Source: Chaetomium olivaceum (Eukaryota; Ascomycota; Sordariomycetes; Sordariales; Chaetomiaceae). Taken from it: a stretch of DNA of 64,000 nucleotides. The notes beneath the pieces were generated by a model. It had not been told where the DNA came from, did not search any database, and was given only the letters and a program-made list of their open reading frames with translations. The stretch covers positions 434,001 through 498,000 of the forward strand of contig JAYWVB010000009.1 of the NCBI GenBank assembly GCA_039881045.1, in the 5' to 3' direction. A program made the position numbers and the translations under genes. Position 1 is the first letter of the stretch, and each line of letters begins with the position of its first letter. Below are positions 33,540 to 45,500 of this stretch, piece by piece.

Positions 33540-35762
33540 CTACTTCTGCCTCATCCTCCCACCCCCCAACCCCTCCCAGAAAGCACACCTCTCCCTCTCC
33601 CCCCTCCCCACCCTCTCCATCCTCGCCCCCTCCGTCTCCACCACCAGCCTCTTCCCCCCTTCCCCATCCTCACCCCCATCCTCATCACCCTCTCCCCAGG
33701 CTCCCCACCTCGGCGCCCCCTCGACCATCCTAAACCCATTCGGATCCAGCCCCCTCACAAAACCAATCCAGTACCCCATCACCAGCGGCACAACCCGCGC
33801 GTTGTACGTCTTGTAGCTCGCCCGCGCCCGGTACCGGCCCCCTACGTTGTCGAGCCCGAAGATGGCGGCGGAGTCGAAGATGTGCGGCACGCCGAGGGCG
33901 GCGGCGGCGTTTTGGGCGTCGTGGACGTTGTAGCGGTAGGCGTAGATCTTGTTTCTGTTTTTTTGAGGGGTGGTGGTTTGGTTGTTGGTGGTGGTGTCCA
34001 CGTGGTGCTGAGGGTGGGAAAGGGAGTGACGGTGGAGGTGGGCGAGGACGTTGTTGGATGGGCAGATGAAGGTTGCTTCGCCGTAGGCCTGGCTGGCGGT
34101 GGGGAACCAGGGGTTGCGGTTGGGGAGGGGCGGTAGTTGCGGGTATTGGGCGAGGATGGCGGTGGTGTCGTTGGCTGTGAGGAGCGGGTAGTTGTTGCGG
34201 AAGAAGAGAGAGACGTCGTCGGGTGCGGCGGCGTTGGGGACGAAGACGGAGCCTTCTGTTGTAGAGTTTAGTATTTATTCGTGGCCAAGGGGGGAATGGG
34301 GTCGAGAGGTACCGTTTGTGGATGTACCGAATATCACTGGCACGTCGATGAACTGCTCCTTTTCAAACAGCCGATAAGGGAGATCACGAAGTAAGTCACC
34401 GTCAACACATGGAGTCCAGTAAAATAGAGGCACGGGCGGATCGGGTCGTCCAGGAAATGGCTGTGCGTAGTTGGCGGCTTGTAGCACGGAAACGTCCTTG
34501 CCCCGGAGACAAGTCATCTGCTGGGATGGATCTACTTTGTCACAGCCGGTTTAGCTCACCACCCTGTCGAACTGGTACTCGAGCTCCTCGACAAAGGGTT
34601 GGGCAGGGAAAAAGTTGGCTTGCAACATGGCCCCGACGAAGAGGTTGTCGTTACGCCCGCCGTAGGCTACCAGGTGCGTGGCCACGGAACCGGCGCCGGC
34701 AGAGGCACCGTGGATGACAACGTGGTCAGGATCTCCGCCGAACTGAGCTTACAGTCAGCCAAAGTAGGAAGGTGGCTGGAAACACAACATCAGACCTACC
34801 GAAACAATATGTGTCTTCACCCACTTCAACAGCATCCGCTGGTCTAACAAGCCCGCGTTGAGAACCCCGTCCTCCCGCACCCGCTCGCTCGCGAGGAAAC
34901 CCCAGAGGCTGACCCGGTAGTTGAAGTTGACCATGACAATGCTGTGACCAGACCGCTGGACGACTTCGTTGCCGTCCCAGTTGGCGTTTGCATTGTGGCC
35001 GTATCCTACCGAGATCATTAGTCAGGAGCATGTCACATAAAAACTGAACGGAAGACTCACCACCGCCCTGGATGAACACCCACACAGGCAGCTTTGATCT
35101 CTCGGTGGCATTTGCCGGTGCCCATACATTCACAAACAAGCAGTCTTCGCTCTGCCCTTGCACGGGGTACGTCATGCCGTTTCCGAGACATATTGGGCCA
35201 TACTACCAGGAGGTTAGCACTTGTTTTGAGCAGACACGGCTACAGATGGTTTACGTACCGTGGTAGCTGCCTCCACCGTTCCGGTCGGCATTGGGTCAGG
35301 CTCAACGGGGGCCCTCCATCTCAGGTTGCCGAGTGGTGGTGCGGCATATCGCATGCCCCGGAAGGAATTGACCACGTTGGACAAACGCAGGCCCTCGTAG
35401 GTGGTGTAGTTGAGTTTGACTCGGGCAGCGCCGATGACGGTAGGCTGGTGGCATGAAGTCAGTTCATAATACACGGCATGATGAGGTGTAAGGTGTTGGA
35501 GGAAGGGTATCATATCGGTGAGGTATGTAACCGGCTAGGGTATATGATGAAACATAAAGGATTGTATTGTGTGGTGGAAAGATACATGGCGGTGGCGAGG
35601 CTTCTACCACAGCATAACAGGAACTTGGAACTTGAAAATGTCTGTTGAAAGCAAGTGAACCAAATAGACAAGAAACAGCAGAACCTACCCCATCCCCGCA
35701 CTCCTCCCTGACCCGACCACCAACAGCCAGGCGCCCACCTGCACCACCAGCACCAACACCAT
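33540..35762 (-). CDS. Secreted type-B carboxylesterase/lipase (alpha/beta hydrolase)
   Basis: Hydrolyses carboxylic esters, probably outside the cell. Exons (complement): 35689-35762, 35259-35444, 35061-35202, 34800-35005, 34560-34742, 34313-34517, 33540-34255; all introns are 42-57 nt GT-AG except the first (244 nt). About 571 residues. Exon 1 codes for a hydrophobic signal-like start (MVLVLVVQVGAWLLVVG). Family landmarks are FRGMRYAAPPLGNLRWRAP, SEDCLFVNVW, the oxyanion loop QGGGYGHNAN across exons 3/4, the nucleophile elbow HGASAGAG (Ser at 34701-34703), the acid in FGTSTNEG (Glu codon split by intron 6) and the His of GVPHIF near 33884. So all three catalytic residues are present. The junction of exon 1 to exon 2 is one base out of frame at a G4 run (35689-35695), so exon 1 is less certain than the rest. 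Substrate unknown. Confidence 0.85.
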
Positions 35763-36564
35763 GGACAAGACGAGCGCAACCGCTGTCCCCGCCGACGGCT
35801 GCGGTGATGCCAAGGCACGACCCCCTTTGCCACCAACGGGTACCCTTTCCCTGTTATGGCCCTTGCCGGGAAGGACACGCTGCTGAGGATGATACCTCAA
35901 CTGGCCATCCTCCCCATCACCATAACCCTCACTATGGACGTCACCCAATGATGATGCTACTGGGGGACGACCCATGCCGCCAGAGAGGAGTTGCACGAGC
36001 AGACTCACACCATGCCATGCATGAAACAACTGCCACTAGGTTAGCATCGTCATTCCGAAGACACCGTCACGGAATACCGCGGAGGAGGAGGATGACCATA
36101 CACACTCAGCTTTCAAAGAGCTAATTTATTCCGGCATAAACAAAAATAAGTAAAGCCACCACCGAACATAAAAATTAACAGCTCATGGGCAAACGTTTTC
36201 CTCTGTGGTGAAAGGTCTCATTCTAAGCCGTGCCAAGTTCCATTCCCCTCCGAAACCAACTACCCCGAACCCCCACCACACCGCAGATCCGAGCTGGCCG
36301 CCCCGCAAGTCCTCAGGGGATGAGATCCCACGGCGGGATGACATCGAGGTTCACACATCAATGTACAGACTTGACGACGGAGAACATGATTTAAATACTG
36401 ACGAAGAACATAACCTGGACATCAGTAAAGAACACAACCCAAACACCAGTGAAAGAATAACGCCATTAGTACGCCCTCCCGACAAGCGTACAATAAACTA
36501 AGCAGTAGGTATCAACGGTATCTCACACAGCCAACAACCCGCCCCCCTTTTTAAAAAAAAGCCC
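35763..36564. other. Intergenic region upstream of the carboxylesterase
   Basis: About 800 bp; the first part is the carboxylesterase promoter. From about 36120 base composition shifts to more AT. A small frame 36205-36501 contains imperfect tandem copies of a motif reading E-H-N/D-L-N/D; it may be a leader exon of the next ORF or not coding at all. Confidence 0.4.
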
Positions 36565-37296
36565 ATGATACAAGATAACCCAGCGAAACCAGTCCTGGGG
36601 AGGGATAACATAACCCGCGGGATACCAAACCAGATACAGTCCCGAAATGATAACCCAACACCATTAGTAACAAAGGCAATACAAGTTATAATTAACGGTG
36701 AGCTTATAATCACAACGCCTTTTTCCCCTACTAACTTAGCATCTTATAAGATACGACTAAGACCACCAGGTCTTTCGCATTCCTACAGAGGTCGACCCAC
36801 GAGTACAGAGTACTTAGATAGATATATAGACATGGATAAGGAAGAGGCACGCGATTATCCCTGGCCCGCTAAAGCGTGGGAAAGAGCAAGGGAGGCGATT
36901 GCCAACGGCAAGATGCTACTAGACCCAGTTGTACACCACCCTGTCATTCTCACCCCTGATGGTCCGATTTCCTCGGCTTCACAACTACAGCAACTGGCAG
37001 AGACAGAATCACTTCCCGAGACTATAGTAACGAGTGGAGTCGATTGGGATGGGCAGGAGATTGAGAAAGTAACCATCTGCAGTTTGGAACACGAGGAGTG
37101 GCTGAGGATGATGGAGAAAGCTGATACCACTTGTAGTGCACCGGGGATTCTTCCTTTCGTCGTTTTCGAGGGGAGCCAGAGAATCGCGTGGGCTGTGACG
37201 GCGCTGAAGGAAGGTGTTACGCTCGAGGGCGAGAAAGATGGAAATAGTGAGGGTAGAGAACCAGTTACGGAGGAAGAGGTCAGGGGCGTGTCTTAG
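36565..37296 (+). CDS. Unrecognised protein, possible orphan gene
   Basis: An open frame of 243 codons in a lower-GC segment. I recognise no domain. From MDKEEARDYPWP (ATG 36832) on, composition is protein-like: balanced charge, Trp at regular spacing, stretches such as PAKAWERAREAIANGKMLLD, TSGVDWDGQEIEKVTICSLE and PGILPFVVFEGSQRIAWAVT, and an acidic end. The first 89 codons are Asn/Pro/Ile-rich and less convincing, so the start could be 36832 with or without an upstream exon. No signal peptide or membrane segment. Codon use is less GC-rich at third positions than in the neighbouring genes. It could be a lineage-specific gene, a truncated gene or a chance frame. Confidence 0.5.
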   Translation: MIQDNPAKPVLGRDNITRGIPNQIQSRNDNPTPLVTKAIQVIINGELIITTPFSPTNLASYKIRLRPPGLSHSYRGRPTSTEYLDRYIDMDKEEARDYPWPAKAWERAREAIANGKMLLDPVVHHPVILTPDGPISSASQLQQLAETESLPETIVTSGVDWDGQEIEKVTICSLEHEEWLRMMEKADTTCSAPGILPFVVFEGSQRIAWAVTALKEGVTLEGEKDGNSEGREPVTEEEVRGVS

Positions 37297-37750
37297 TTAT
37301 TCTATATTTCAAGAATAGTTATCAAGTGGTCGGTTTCTCTCTTATCGCTAAAACCCTACCTCGATGTCTTCTTCTACGGTGACATCCTATCTCAAACGGG
37401 GGATAACCCAATGCTCGCAACGAGAGGCTCGTTGTGGTAGTGGCCATCCACACAAGACCACCTACCTTCCCCCTGAGCAGGTAGTAAGTAGTCCATACCC
37501 CGTCGAACGCCGACGACCTTGGTCCTGTAACGGGGAGGTTCCTCGTCGTGGTGGTAGCCATGCGCAAAACCAACCGACCCCAAACCCGACACAGCATAAC
37601 TCAACCCTGATAAACACATCACAACCCCCAATAACATAACACAACCCTGATAAACACATCACAACCCCCAATAAAACCCGAACATAAAATAAAATAAAAC
37701 CAACAGCAGTACCAATAGAGAAAAAAAAAAAAATTAGTGCAAGGACCCCG
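37297..37750. other. Spacer between the orphan ORF and DGAT2
   Basis: About 450 bp of relatively AT-rich DNA between two 3' ends, with a 40-bp direct duplication (37595-37674) and AAAAT/poly-A runs near 37685-37735. Confidence 0.5.
37595..37674. repeat. 40-bp direct tandem duplication
   Basis: 37595-37634 and 37635-37674 are identical except for one base (T601/A641). Each contains ACCCTGATAAACACATCAC. It lies about 80 bp past the DGAT2 stop, within its likely 3' UTR. Confidence 0.9.
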
Positions 37751-39318
37751 CTAATCCAAAATCCGCAACCCGCCCCTCTCCCCCTTCTCCGTCCCACCCC
37801 CCCCACCGGCCCCCTTCCCCTTGACAAACACGCCCCTATACCTCTCCCACATCCTCTCCAACTCCCCCACATACTCCTTATGCAGCCGCTCCATCTCGCG
37901 CCCATCCATCTTCTCGCCCACAGCGACCTTCCTCACGGGGATGGGCCTGCCCACGACAATATTCAACGGTCTGCGGTACGGCATCAAGCCGACGTCATAA
38001 TTAAAAATCCCCCGGCCGTGCAGGAACGGCAGGGTGAACTTGAGGGTGCGCAGCACCCACATCTGCAGGCGGTGCAGCAGCGGGTGGTGCTGGGCGGAGA
38101 GCTGGTCGTAGAGGTCGTTCTCGCCAAAGGCGAGCACGGGGACCAGGTCGGCGCCGGTGCGCATGGCCATCTTGACGAAGCCCTTCCGCTGGGCGAGGAC
38201 GAGGCGCATGGTGCCCGGCTGGGCCTCGAGGGACTCGCGGGCGCCGCCGACGACGATGGTGACGGCGCGGCCCATGCCGTCGCCGTCGCGGCCGCCGGTG
38301 GTGAGGATGGAGGTGATGGATTCTTTGGAGACGGATTGGATGCCGAGGGCGAGGATGTAGTCGCGGTAGAGGGGGATGCGGAAGTTGGAGTCGAGGGTGA
38401 GGAGGCTGTTGGTGATGCCGGGGAATTTGTCGGCGAAGCCGAGGGCCTCGGTGCCGAAGGCGGCGAACGCGCCGTGCGAGATGATGCCGTGCGGGTGGTA
38501 GCCGAAGATGTATTTGCGTGTGGGGGGGAGGTCGTGGGTTTTGTGCAGTGTGGCGGGGAAGTAGTCGGCGAAGAACTTCCAGATGGGCAGACGTCGGAAT
38601 CGCTCTGAGCGCGCGCGCAGCCGGCCGTCGGTGGCGGATTTGGAGAGCAGCATGTGTAGGAGGTAAGGGATCAGGATCGGCCAGGTGAGCGGGATGGCGC
38701 ACAGAAAGAAGAAGAAGGAGACCGTCATGGCGATACTAAGGCAATGAGCGAGCACCGCCATCGTCTGCAGCCGCCGGCGGTAGGGGATATTCCAAGGGGC
38801 GAAGCGGATGCCGCCCGCTCTATAGGCGTTGATCCGGGCCCGTTCCCGCGCGGCAGCCTCCTTGCCCGCTGTGTCTTTGAGCGGCGGGTAGGTGTCGTGA
38901 ACATCTCTTGGAGTTGTCGCGCCGTGGCCGTTGGTGTCGAAACCTCCCAGCGACGAAAGTTCGTCGGCTTCCCTCTCGGCGACGTCTCCGGTAGATTCCG
39001 CCATTTCCGCCAGCTGGCCGATACTGGTTCTGCCGTTATGGATCGAGCTCATGGCTGAGGTAGGTGTGAGGGTGCCGTTGAGGGTGGCATTGGAATCCTA
39101 ACCATGCTGTTAGTCCATAACCCGGAGAAACAGCATGCCACGGAACCACTGTAACCCACCGTATCAACACTCCCCCTCCCTGACGACGCCGCATCGCCAT
39201 CGTGTGGTGCTGTTTTGGTGTCAACAACCCGAACTCGAATGACATCGCCCTCCTGTTTGTCCTCGGCCGACGTCCTCGCATGCGCGACCCTCCTCCGCAA
39301 CGTCTTGCTCCTGCCCAT
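37751..39318 (-). CDS. Diacylglycerol O-acyltransferase type 2 (DGAT2)
   Basis: Catalyses the last step of triacylglycerol synthesis, acyl-CoA plus diacylglycerol, at the ER and lipid droplets. Exon 1 is 39160-39318 (53 codons, MGRSKTLRRRVAHARTS), exon 2 is 37751-39097, with a 62-nt intron (ACG|GTGGGT ... TTAG|GAT) in phase 0; 501 residues. A hydrophobic hairpin at about residues 166-204 (VSFFFFLCAIPLTWPILIPY) precedes the family motif YHPHGI (HPHG at about 254-257). Also conserved are GGARESLEAQPG, RKGFVKMAMRTGADLVPVLA and FGEND, typical of fungal DGAT2. The N-terminal ~150 residues are a hydrophilic extension common in fungal members. The C-terminus is a Gly/Lys low-complexity tail. Without exon 1 an in-frame ATG at 39052 would give a shorter form. 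Identity is secure. Confidence 0.93.
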
Positions 39319-40618
39319 GATGACGACCCGTCACCCAATACGTGATCCTCCTGTTTTCTTGTGTGTGCGTGCGCGCTATATCGGGTCTTCGAGGGGTTGG
39401 CTTTCATTGCCGGTTGGTGGTGTCTCACCTGGTAGAAGAGTTGGAGCAGACGGCATGGTCTTGGCTGTGGTCCAGAGGGCGGGAGAGGAGAGGAGGTGGT
39501 CGTGGAAAACGGAGATGGAAGTAGCGACAGGATGCTGTTGTCAAATGTAAAGTTTCCAAAAAAGCGCGGTACGATCGATCGATGCCTGCCTCGGTGTTTG
39601 TAATATGTTCGCTGTGCTCGAGAGAGCGGAAGGAGGATCGGAGGTCGGAGGGTCGGATGGTTAGAGGATGGAGGGTCGGAATCGGGAATGGGAGGTTAAT
39701 TTCGGTGTAGATCGATTTCGAGTTCAGATTGAAGAATAGATCAGGTGAGAAAATAACAACTATCGGATGAGGGCCCATTGCCCGTCAGCCCGGAAGCCCG
39801 AAACCGTTGGTTATCTGGCCGTCACTTCGGGGGTGAGCGCCGCGGCGAGGGAGGGCACCTGCAACGAACAACGGCGGAGCACAAACCAAATGGATGGTCC
39901 GAATCACAGCGAGCCATTCGCCATTCCAGCTTCTCGTTGCTCGTCATGACGTTACGAGGTGGGCTGCGGCATGGCCGGCATCCCGGCATGCGCACTGCCA
40001 TTCTATCATGTGGAATGCCAAGTCTTGTCAAAAATACCCCCCTGTCAGTTCTGTTGTTGGCTCGATGCATGTGATGTGATGTGCGAGATCAGAGACTGGT
40101 GAAAAACTAGGTACTGCAGATTGAAGTATAAGGGTCCAAATCCCGTCATTTAAAGCTACCTAACCCATAGCAAGGCTACCTAGACGCTGCTTCACTTGCA
40201 TGAATAGATAGCTACAGTACCACACGCCTAGTAGGTAGTCAGTTCACAGCCCACATCCCACAGCCTACAGCCCACATCTCGAGACCGAGGCTCGGCTGCT
40301 GTAGCAAACCTAGCCTCCACCTCCCAGCGGAAAGCTCGGTCGTCTCCTGTGGAACACCTTGCCTAGTCCTGCCGGGCTTGCTACAAATCCACCACCTTAA
40401 CACTTGCTTATTCCTTCTTTTGGCCCGGAATACCACCGTCCTTGCGCCGTCCCAACGCCCGCCGTTGCCCCGAACCAGATGTGAAACCTCTAGAAAATAC
40501 AAGCACCTCATAAGGTGCGGGAATGTGATGGATGGTGGGCAGGCTCGTAGCCTCCTGTACCGGTCCCCCTTCTCTCTCCCTTCTCCCCCAGCTACCTCGA
40601 CCGCCCCGCTCACCAACT
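39319..40618. other. DGAT2 promoter and 3' flank of the C2H2 gene
   Basis: 1.3 kb. Bases 40100-40240 hold at least three copies of the CTACCTA/TAGGTAG motif (40156-40162, 40176-40183, 40227-40238). No coding frame with recognisable content. Confidence 0.5.
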
Positions 40619-42548
40619 CTACTGCTGGGCGGCGGCAGAATCAGTCGGGGAGCTTTCCTCCTCCTGCTGCTGCGGGGTGAACTGCTGCCGCAGTGACGCC
40701 ACCTCGGCCGTCAGCGCCGCGATGTGCTGTTCGTGCGTATTGAGCTTCTCCAGGAGCTGCGCTCTGCTCCTCGCGTCCGTCTCCGCCTGGGCGCTGAGCC
40801 GCTTGACCGTGCCCTCCAGGTGCTGAAAATACGCCCACACCGTCGGGTCCGGCTGCCCAATCCCGGCATTCTCCCCACCCTGCCCAGGTGGTGCCGCGCC
40901 GCTCGTCGCCCGCGAGCCTCCTCGGCCGGCGGCGTGCTGGCCTGTCGTTGCGTTGCCTTGGATTGCGTCTCGGTCAGCGGGGGGTACTGAGAGAGCCAGG
41001 CTTGCTTGGCCGCTGGTGACATACCATGCGTAGGCAGGGACAGCCCCGGAGCGCCCTGCTGCTGTTCGTTGCTCGCCCGTTGTTGGCCTGCTGCTGCATT
41101 TACCTGCGTGCCGCCGGGGCTCAGCGGTTTGGGGCTCTCGGTCATGCCACCCGAGAATACATGGTTGAGCTGCCCGCGCTCAGCGGCACCGATGATATGC
41201 TAGTCTGCGGCGCGTGTGACCACCCGGCATGCTCGGGGAAGTGTTTGTGCTCGACGAGCCACGGTCGACGTTGGGCGGATACAGGCCGCCGGGTGCGCCT
41301 TGTCGTTGCCCAGCCGGGGGATATGTGCTCGAATGAGCTCCGTAACCCTCGGGCCCCGGCTGTCCAGCGACGTGTTGCGGCTTGATGCTGGGCATGCTCA
41401 GACGGCGCCGCTCGTCATCCGACATGTCTTCCCCGCCATCGTACAAACCCCCCGACATGGCGGAGCTGTCTGCTCCATCATAGCCGTCCTTGAGGCCAAA
41501 CGAACCCATCGTCTGTCTTCTGCCCGCGCAACCACCCGCTCCCTTGCTGTGCCTAGCTAGCGCGTCGCCGCGCGCAAACTTTCTATCGCAGCTCGGACAC
41601 ACGTGCGGTTTCTCACCGGTATGTAGCTTGCTATGCCTTTTAAGATCATGGAGCCGGCGGAACCGCATCTGGCACGACTGGCACACGTAGGGCTTCTCCT
41701 GGCTATGCGTGAGTAGATGGCTCTTCAAGTTATGATGGCGCGTAAACTCTGTCTCGCAGTAGGGACACTTGTGTTTTTTTTGGAGTTTGGCGAACGGGGT
41801 GTGAGGTCGAGACCGGGCGTTTGTGGGCCACCTATGGGCATGCTCATCATTCTTTGAGGGTGCCCGGCTGCCGGCATGGCCCCAGGGTAAGAGAGCGACG
41901 CTCCCGTTTTGTCCTCCATCGGCGCTTCGGGCTGTGGCGCATACAAACCCTCATCGTTGCGAGAGTCGACATCCATCGCTGTAGGGCTATCGACTACGTG
42001 TCCATCTCCATCCTCAAGGCTTGCTCCACTTGTGCCGCTCTGCGGGCTGACATCGTGAAGCTCGTCGCCAGCAACGTGACCCGTCGGAATGGTCACCGAA
42101 CTGAGTGCCCTCGCAGTCGCCGTCGCCGCTGCAGCCTCGATATCCGAATGCCCCGTGTCCTGGGGGCCGTCTTGTGGTCGGTAGATGTCTGCTGCGACTC
42201 TCGATATGAGGTCATCAGCCGCCGGTTGGTTTTTTCGCTGTGTTCCAGCTGGGCCAGCTGACGCTCCTCCTCCTCCTGCCTATTGTCCTCATCTTCGGCG
42301 ATCTCACCCGCCGACGGGTTGTGGGACTGCCTGGCGAAGCCTACTAATCGGGCAATTTTGGACGGCGAGATATCGCCACTGGACACTAACGGATCCTGCG
42401 AGGTCGGTGTCGTCTCCCGCTGTCGCTTGAGCGACTTCGACCGGGCTAGTTCGGCGACTGTCCCAAAGGGAGCTGTGGTCTGCGGCACGGTCGATGTCGA
42501 GGGCGCACGCGGAGCTTCTGTTGCGGTGGGGCCCCGTTCCGAGGCCAT
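40619..42548 (-). CDS. Three-finger C2H2 transcription factor, frame interrupted at four sites
   Basis: Likely DNA-binding regulator, Azf1/Krueppel-like in finger arrangement; I cannot assign an orthologue. Starts at ATG 42548 (MASERGPTATEAPRAPSTST), with a nuclear-type basic region (SKSLKRQRE) and a Glu-rich helix (RQEEEERQLAQLEHSEKTNR). Three fingers in a row at about 41540-41770: HKCPYCETEFTRHHNLKSH, YVCQSCQMRFRRLHDLKRH and HVCPSCDRKFARGDALARH, joined by TGEKP-type linkers. The C-terminus is a coiled coil (WAYFQHLEGTVKRLSAQAET) and a Gln/Glu end, stop at 40619-40621. The protein must be read in successive frames that change at the C5 run 42162-42166, the A8 run 41774-41781, within 41195-41214, and near 40915. 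One added base at three of these restores the frame. No intron signals fit. Either local sequence errors or a recent pseudogene. Confidence 0.75.
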
Positions 42549-45500
42549 GACGGCGGCGAGACACGAGCGAGGCCGAGGATTGGGGATGCGTGTTTAGGTA
42601 TTAGGTGGCTGATCACAGGTTCTTCCACACTGAGGGCTTCACCGGCAACCCGGGGGCATCGCCGGGTTGATGGAGGGGGGGGGGGGAAGGGTTGCCCTCG
42701 AGGCTTCGATGTGTGGCTGAGATCGTGGCGAGAGCTTCCGAGTTATTGTAGCCGATGGGAAAGCTCGACAAGGCGCAGAATTGTCGGGGCTGCAGAGGAA
42801 CGAGGAAGACTAATTGGAAATTCTAGGTTTTACTGCTTAGAAAGACGGTGGCGCCTAATTGCCGTCGAGAGCAATATGCAGTCAGCATTCAGGAAGTGGT
42901 AATGCTCTGGTGATTGAGAGAACGTGTCGTGAGAAAGCAGCCTCAAGGTGAGAAAAGAAGGCTGCAGAGACGGGGACTGTGGAAAGAAAAATGGGCGCAG
43001 CAGCTGGGCAAGCCTCCCCTGCCCCACTTTTGCCGGATCGCCCATCACCGTCGGCGAACACCAAGGCTCTCAGGTGCCTGCTAACAATTCCAGCTACGCT
43101 GTTAGGGCGGGACTTGGGCAGGCCAAGCCCCATTCGGCCTTGTTGTGGTGCAGCCTCGCCGCACTAACCCGTCTCGTAAATCAAGCCACCGCTTCGCTTT
43201 GCCATTCGTGGTTTACTGCTTACTGCGACACACTCAGCGCGTTCTGTCACTTTTCGGGTCATTTGGGAAAGCAAGCAGGCAGTGGCTGTGCTAACTGAGA
43301 GATCGAATCGTTGCCCGTGGCAAACGCGCGGACCTTGGAATGTTTGGGCTGGGCGCTGAGTGGGGCCAACCGAGGAGTCGTTCTTAAACAACACGATGTC
43401 CCCGGGGAAGATGGGAAGGGAAGTGGCGCAGCGGGACCGCCAGACCTTCATCAGCACCTTCCCTCCCTGGGTGTGTGCCTGTGATGTGGTTGCCCAGGTT
43501 TGATGCATCACAACGCCTTTGCCCTCTGTTCGCTCGTTCGTCCATTTCCAGGTTGTGTTTTCGATTCCGCCGAACACTAAAACGGCCCCTCCCGCGCGGC
43601 AGCGTTGCATTAACCATGTTCGCGTTTCAAGACACAACAAGAGCAACCAGTACCTGGTTTCCAGTTCTACACTAACTACCTAGTGTGAGGATCTAACTTG
43701 GTAGTTTCTGCTATGACCTGGGTTTTGGGACTCGCCCCGTCCCGGCACGGCATCACCAAAGAAAAACCCAAGAAAGATCGCCGTGAGAAACGCCCGAGCC
43801 CAATGCGCGCCACTTAATGGCCGAAAAGTTGACCGGCAACTCATGCATGCAGCGAATGGGGTTCCTAGGCGACCTCTCTGTTCAGTTTTCCAGCTGCCCA
43901 CAGGGAGCCTCACCAAGCCATACGCAGTAATACACTCTCGGGTGTCCCGTTGGAGTGGGTCTTTATTGACCGCTCCCTGACCTCGTCGGCTCCTGTCCTC
44001 GCCCCATCTCCCTGCTGCCATAAAGACACCACGTCATTTCTGCTGGTTGGCCCCTGGCATCATCTGTCGAAATGACAAAGAGAAGCTGAACCGCGAGGTA
44101 ACGGACAAACACAGAATGACGAAGCCGATTGGGTTGTGCTACGAGGTTAACGGGAGGTCACATATCTCTTCGTTCCAGTCTCTGTAAGTTTTGGTCTTCA
44201 TACTATACACGTCACATAGCCAGCTTTGTCGATTCCCTCCTTCACGAGGAAGGATAGAAGGGACCCTGATTAGCGGCCAAAGTGGTGCCCGGGCCCGAGT
44301 CTCAGACAGCGAGCTTCAGAGACAGCTGGAGGGTTACCGTTGGGAGACTTGACGGACAGAAAAGGAGCAAAAACCAACTGCCTCAGTCGTCAACAGCTAG
44401 TTAGTTAGTCAGTCCATTGTCTGATCGCTTTGCCTCAAGTCCAGGAGCAAGCCAGTCCTCGATTAGGCCCAGTCCGTCGTGCCACACAGCATACATGCCC
44501 TTGCACCCCGGCGTGTCTGTCCTCGGGATTCGGCAATTGTTACACACATCTTCGATGCCAGTGTGTATCATGAATCCAGGAAGCCAGAGCGAGATGCCGA
44601 CTCAAAGAGGATCGGGCCTCGACGTCTGTGGGTATGCTTGTGCAGCTGTGCTCGCGGAGATCGCCTACTTGGGCTTCGACCCCGGACTTTCGCCAACGTG
44701 GCGCCAGTTCGCTTGTCAGCGCCAGATGTTGCACCGTATCTGTGGGACGAGTCCGATTGCATACTGTAATAATCAGTGAGATCGCTGACACGCTGGGTTA
44801 CCGTGGTCGCCCTTTTACTGGATGTCGAGAGGGATAGGTGACGCATGATCGGTCGGTCATCTTCGGCATGGAGCCGTCGTATTATGCATGCATGTACATG
44901 CTTGCCGTGCGAACTTTCGTCGGGGAAGCCATTCCGTACTTAATGGCCCTAACGTAAACCTCATCGGGTTTATGTCAAACTAGGAAGACGCCAAATTTGG
45001 AATAGGGGTAACAGCGTCGCCATCCTTTTGTCCCCGTCTCCCTTGCGACACAACGGGTTGTCTGATGTCATGGCCAGACCGAGACTCTTCTCTCACAGCT
45101 TGTCGCCCACCAACAAAGGGGGAATCTTCGTAAAACTCCTTGCTTCCCGGCGTCGACGGCGGTGTTGGAGACGAGTCTCGAACAAGGGATTCGTCCGAAC
45201 GGAACGTCGTGTTGCCCCTCGCTAGGGCGATCATTTCTCGAGCCGAGCTAACTATGGTGGTGGCTATGCTGTGGTGAAATCCGGTCTCATCTTGCTAACA
45301 AACTTGGCAGCGCCCTGGTAGAAAGGGGCAAGCCTTGATTCAATGACACCTCAGACAGAATGTCATGTTTTGTGAGTTTTCGCATTGGAGACGATCGTTG
45401 ACACCCGTGGACACGGCCAGTCCTCCGCATCACGGCATCGACAAGCGTGGGCCCGATGAGCTGCCGTCGGGTCTGGGGGATTGCCCGGCAATCACTTGGT

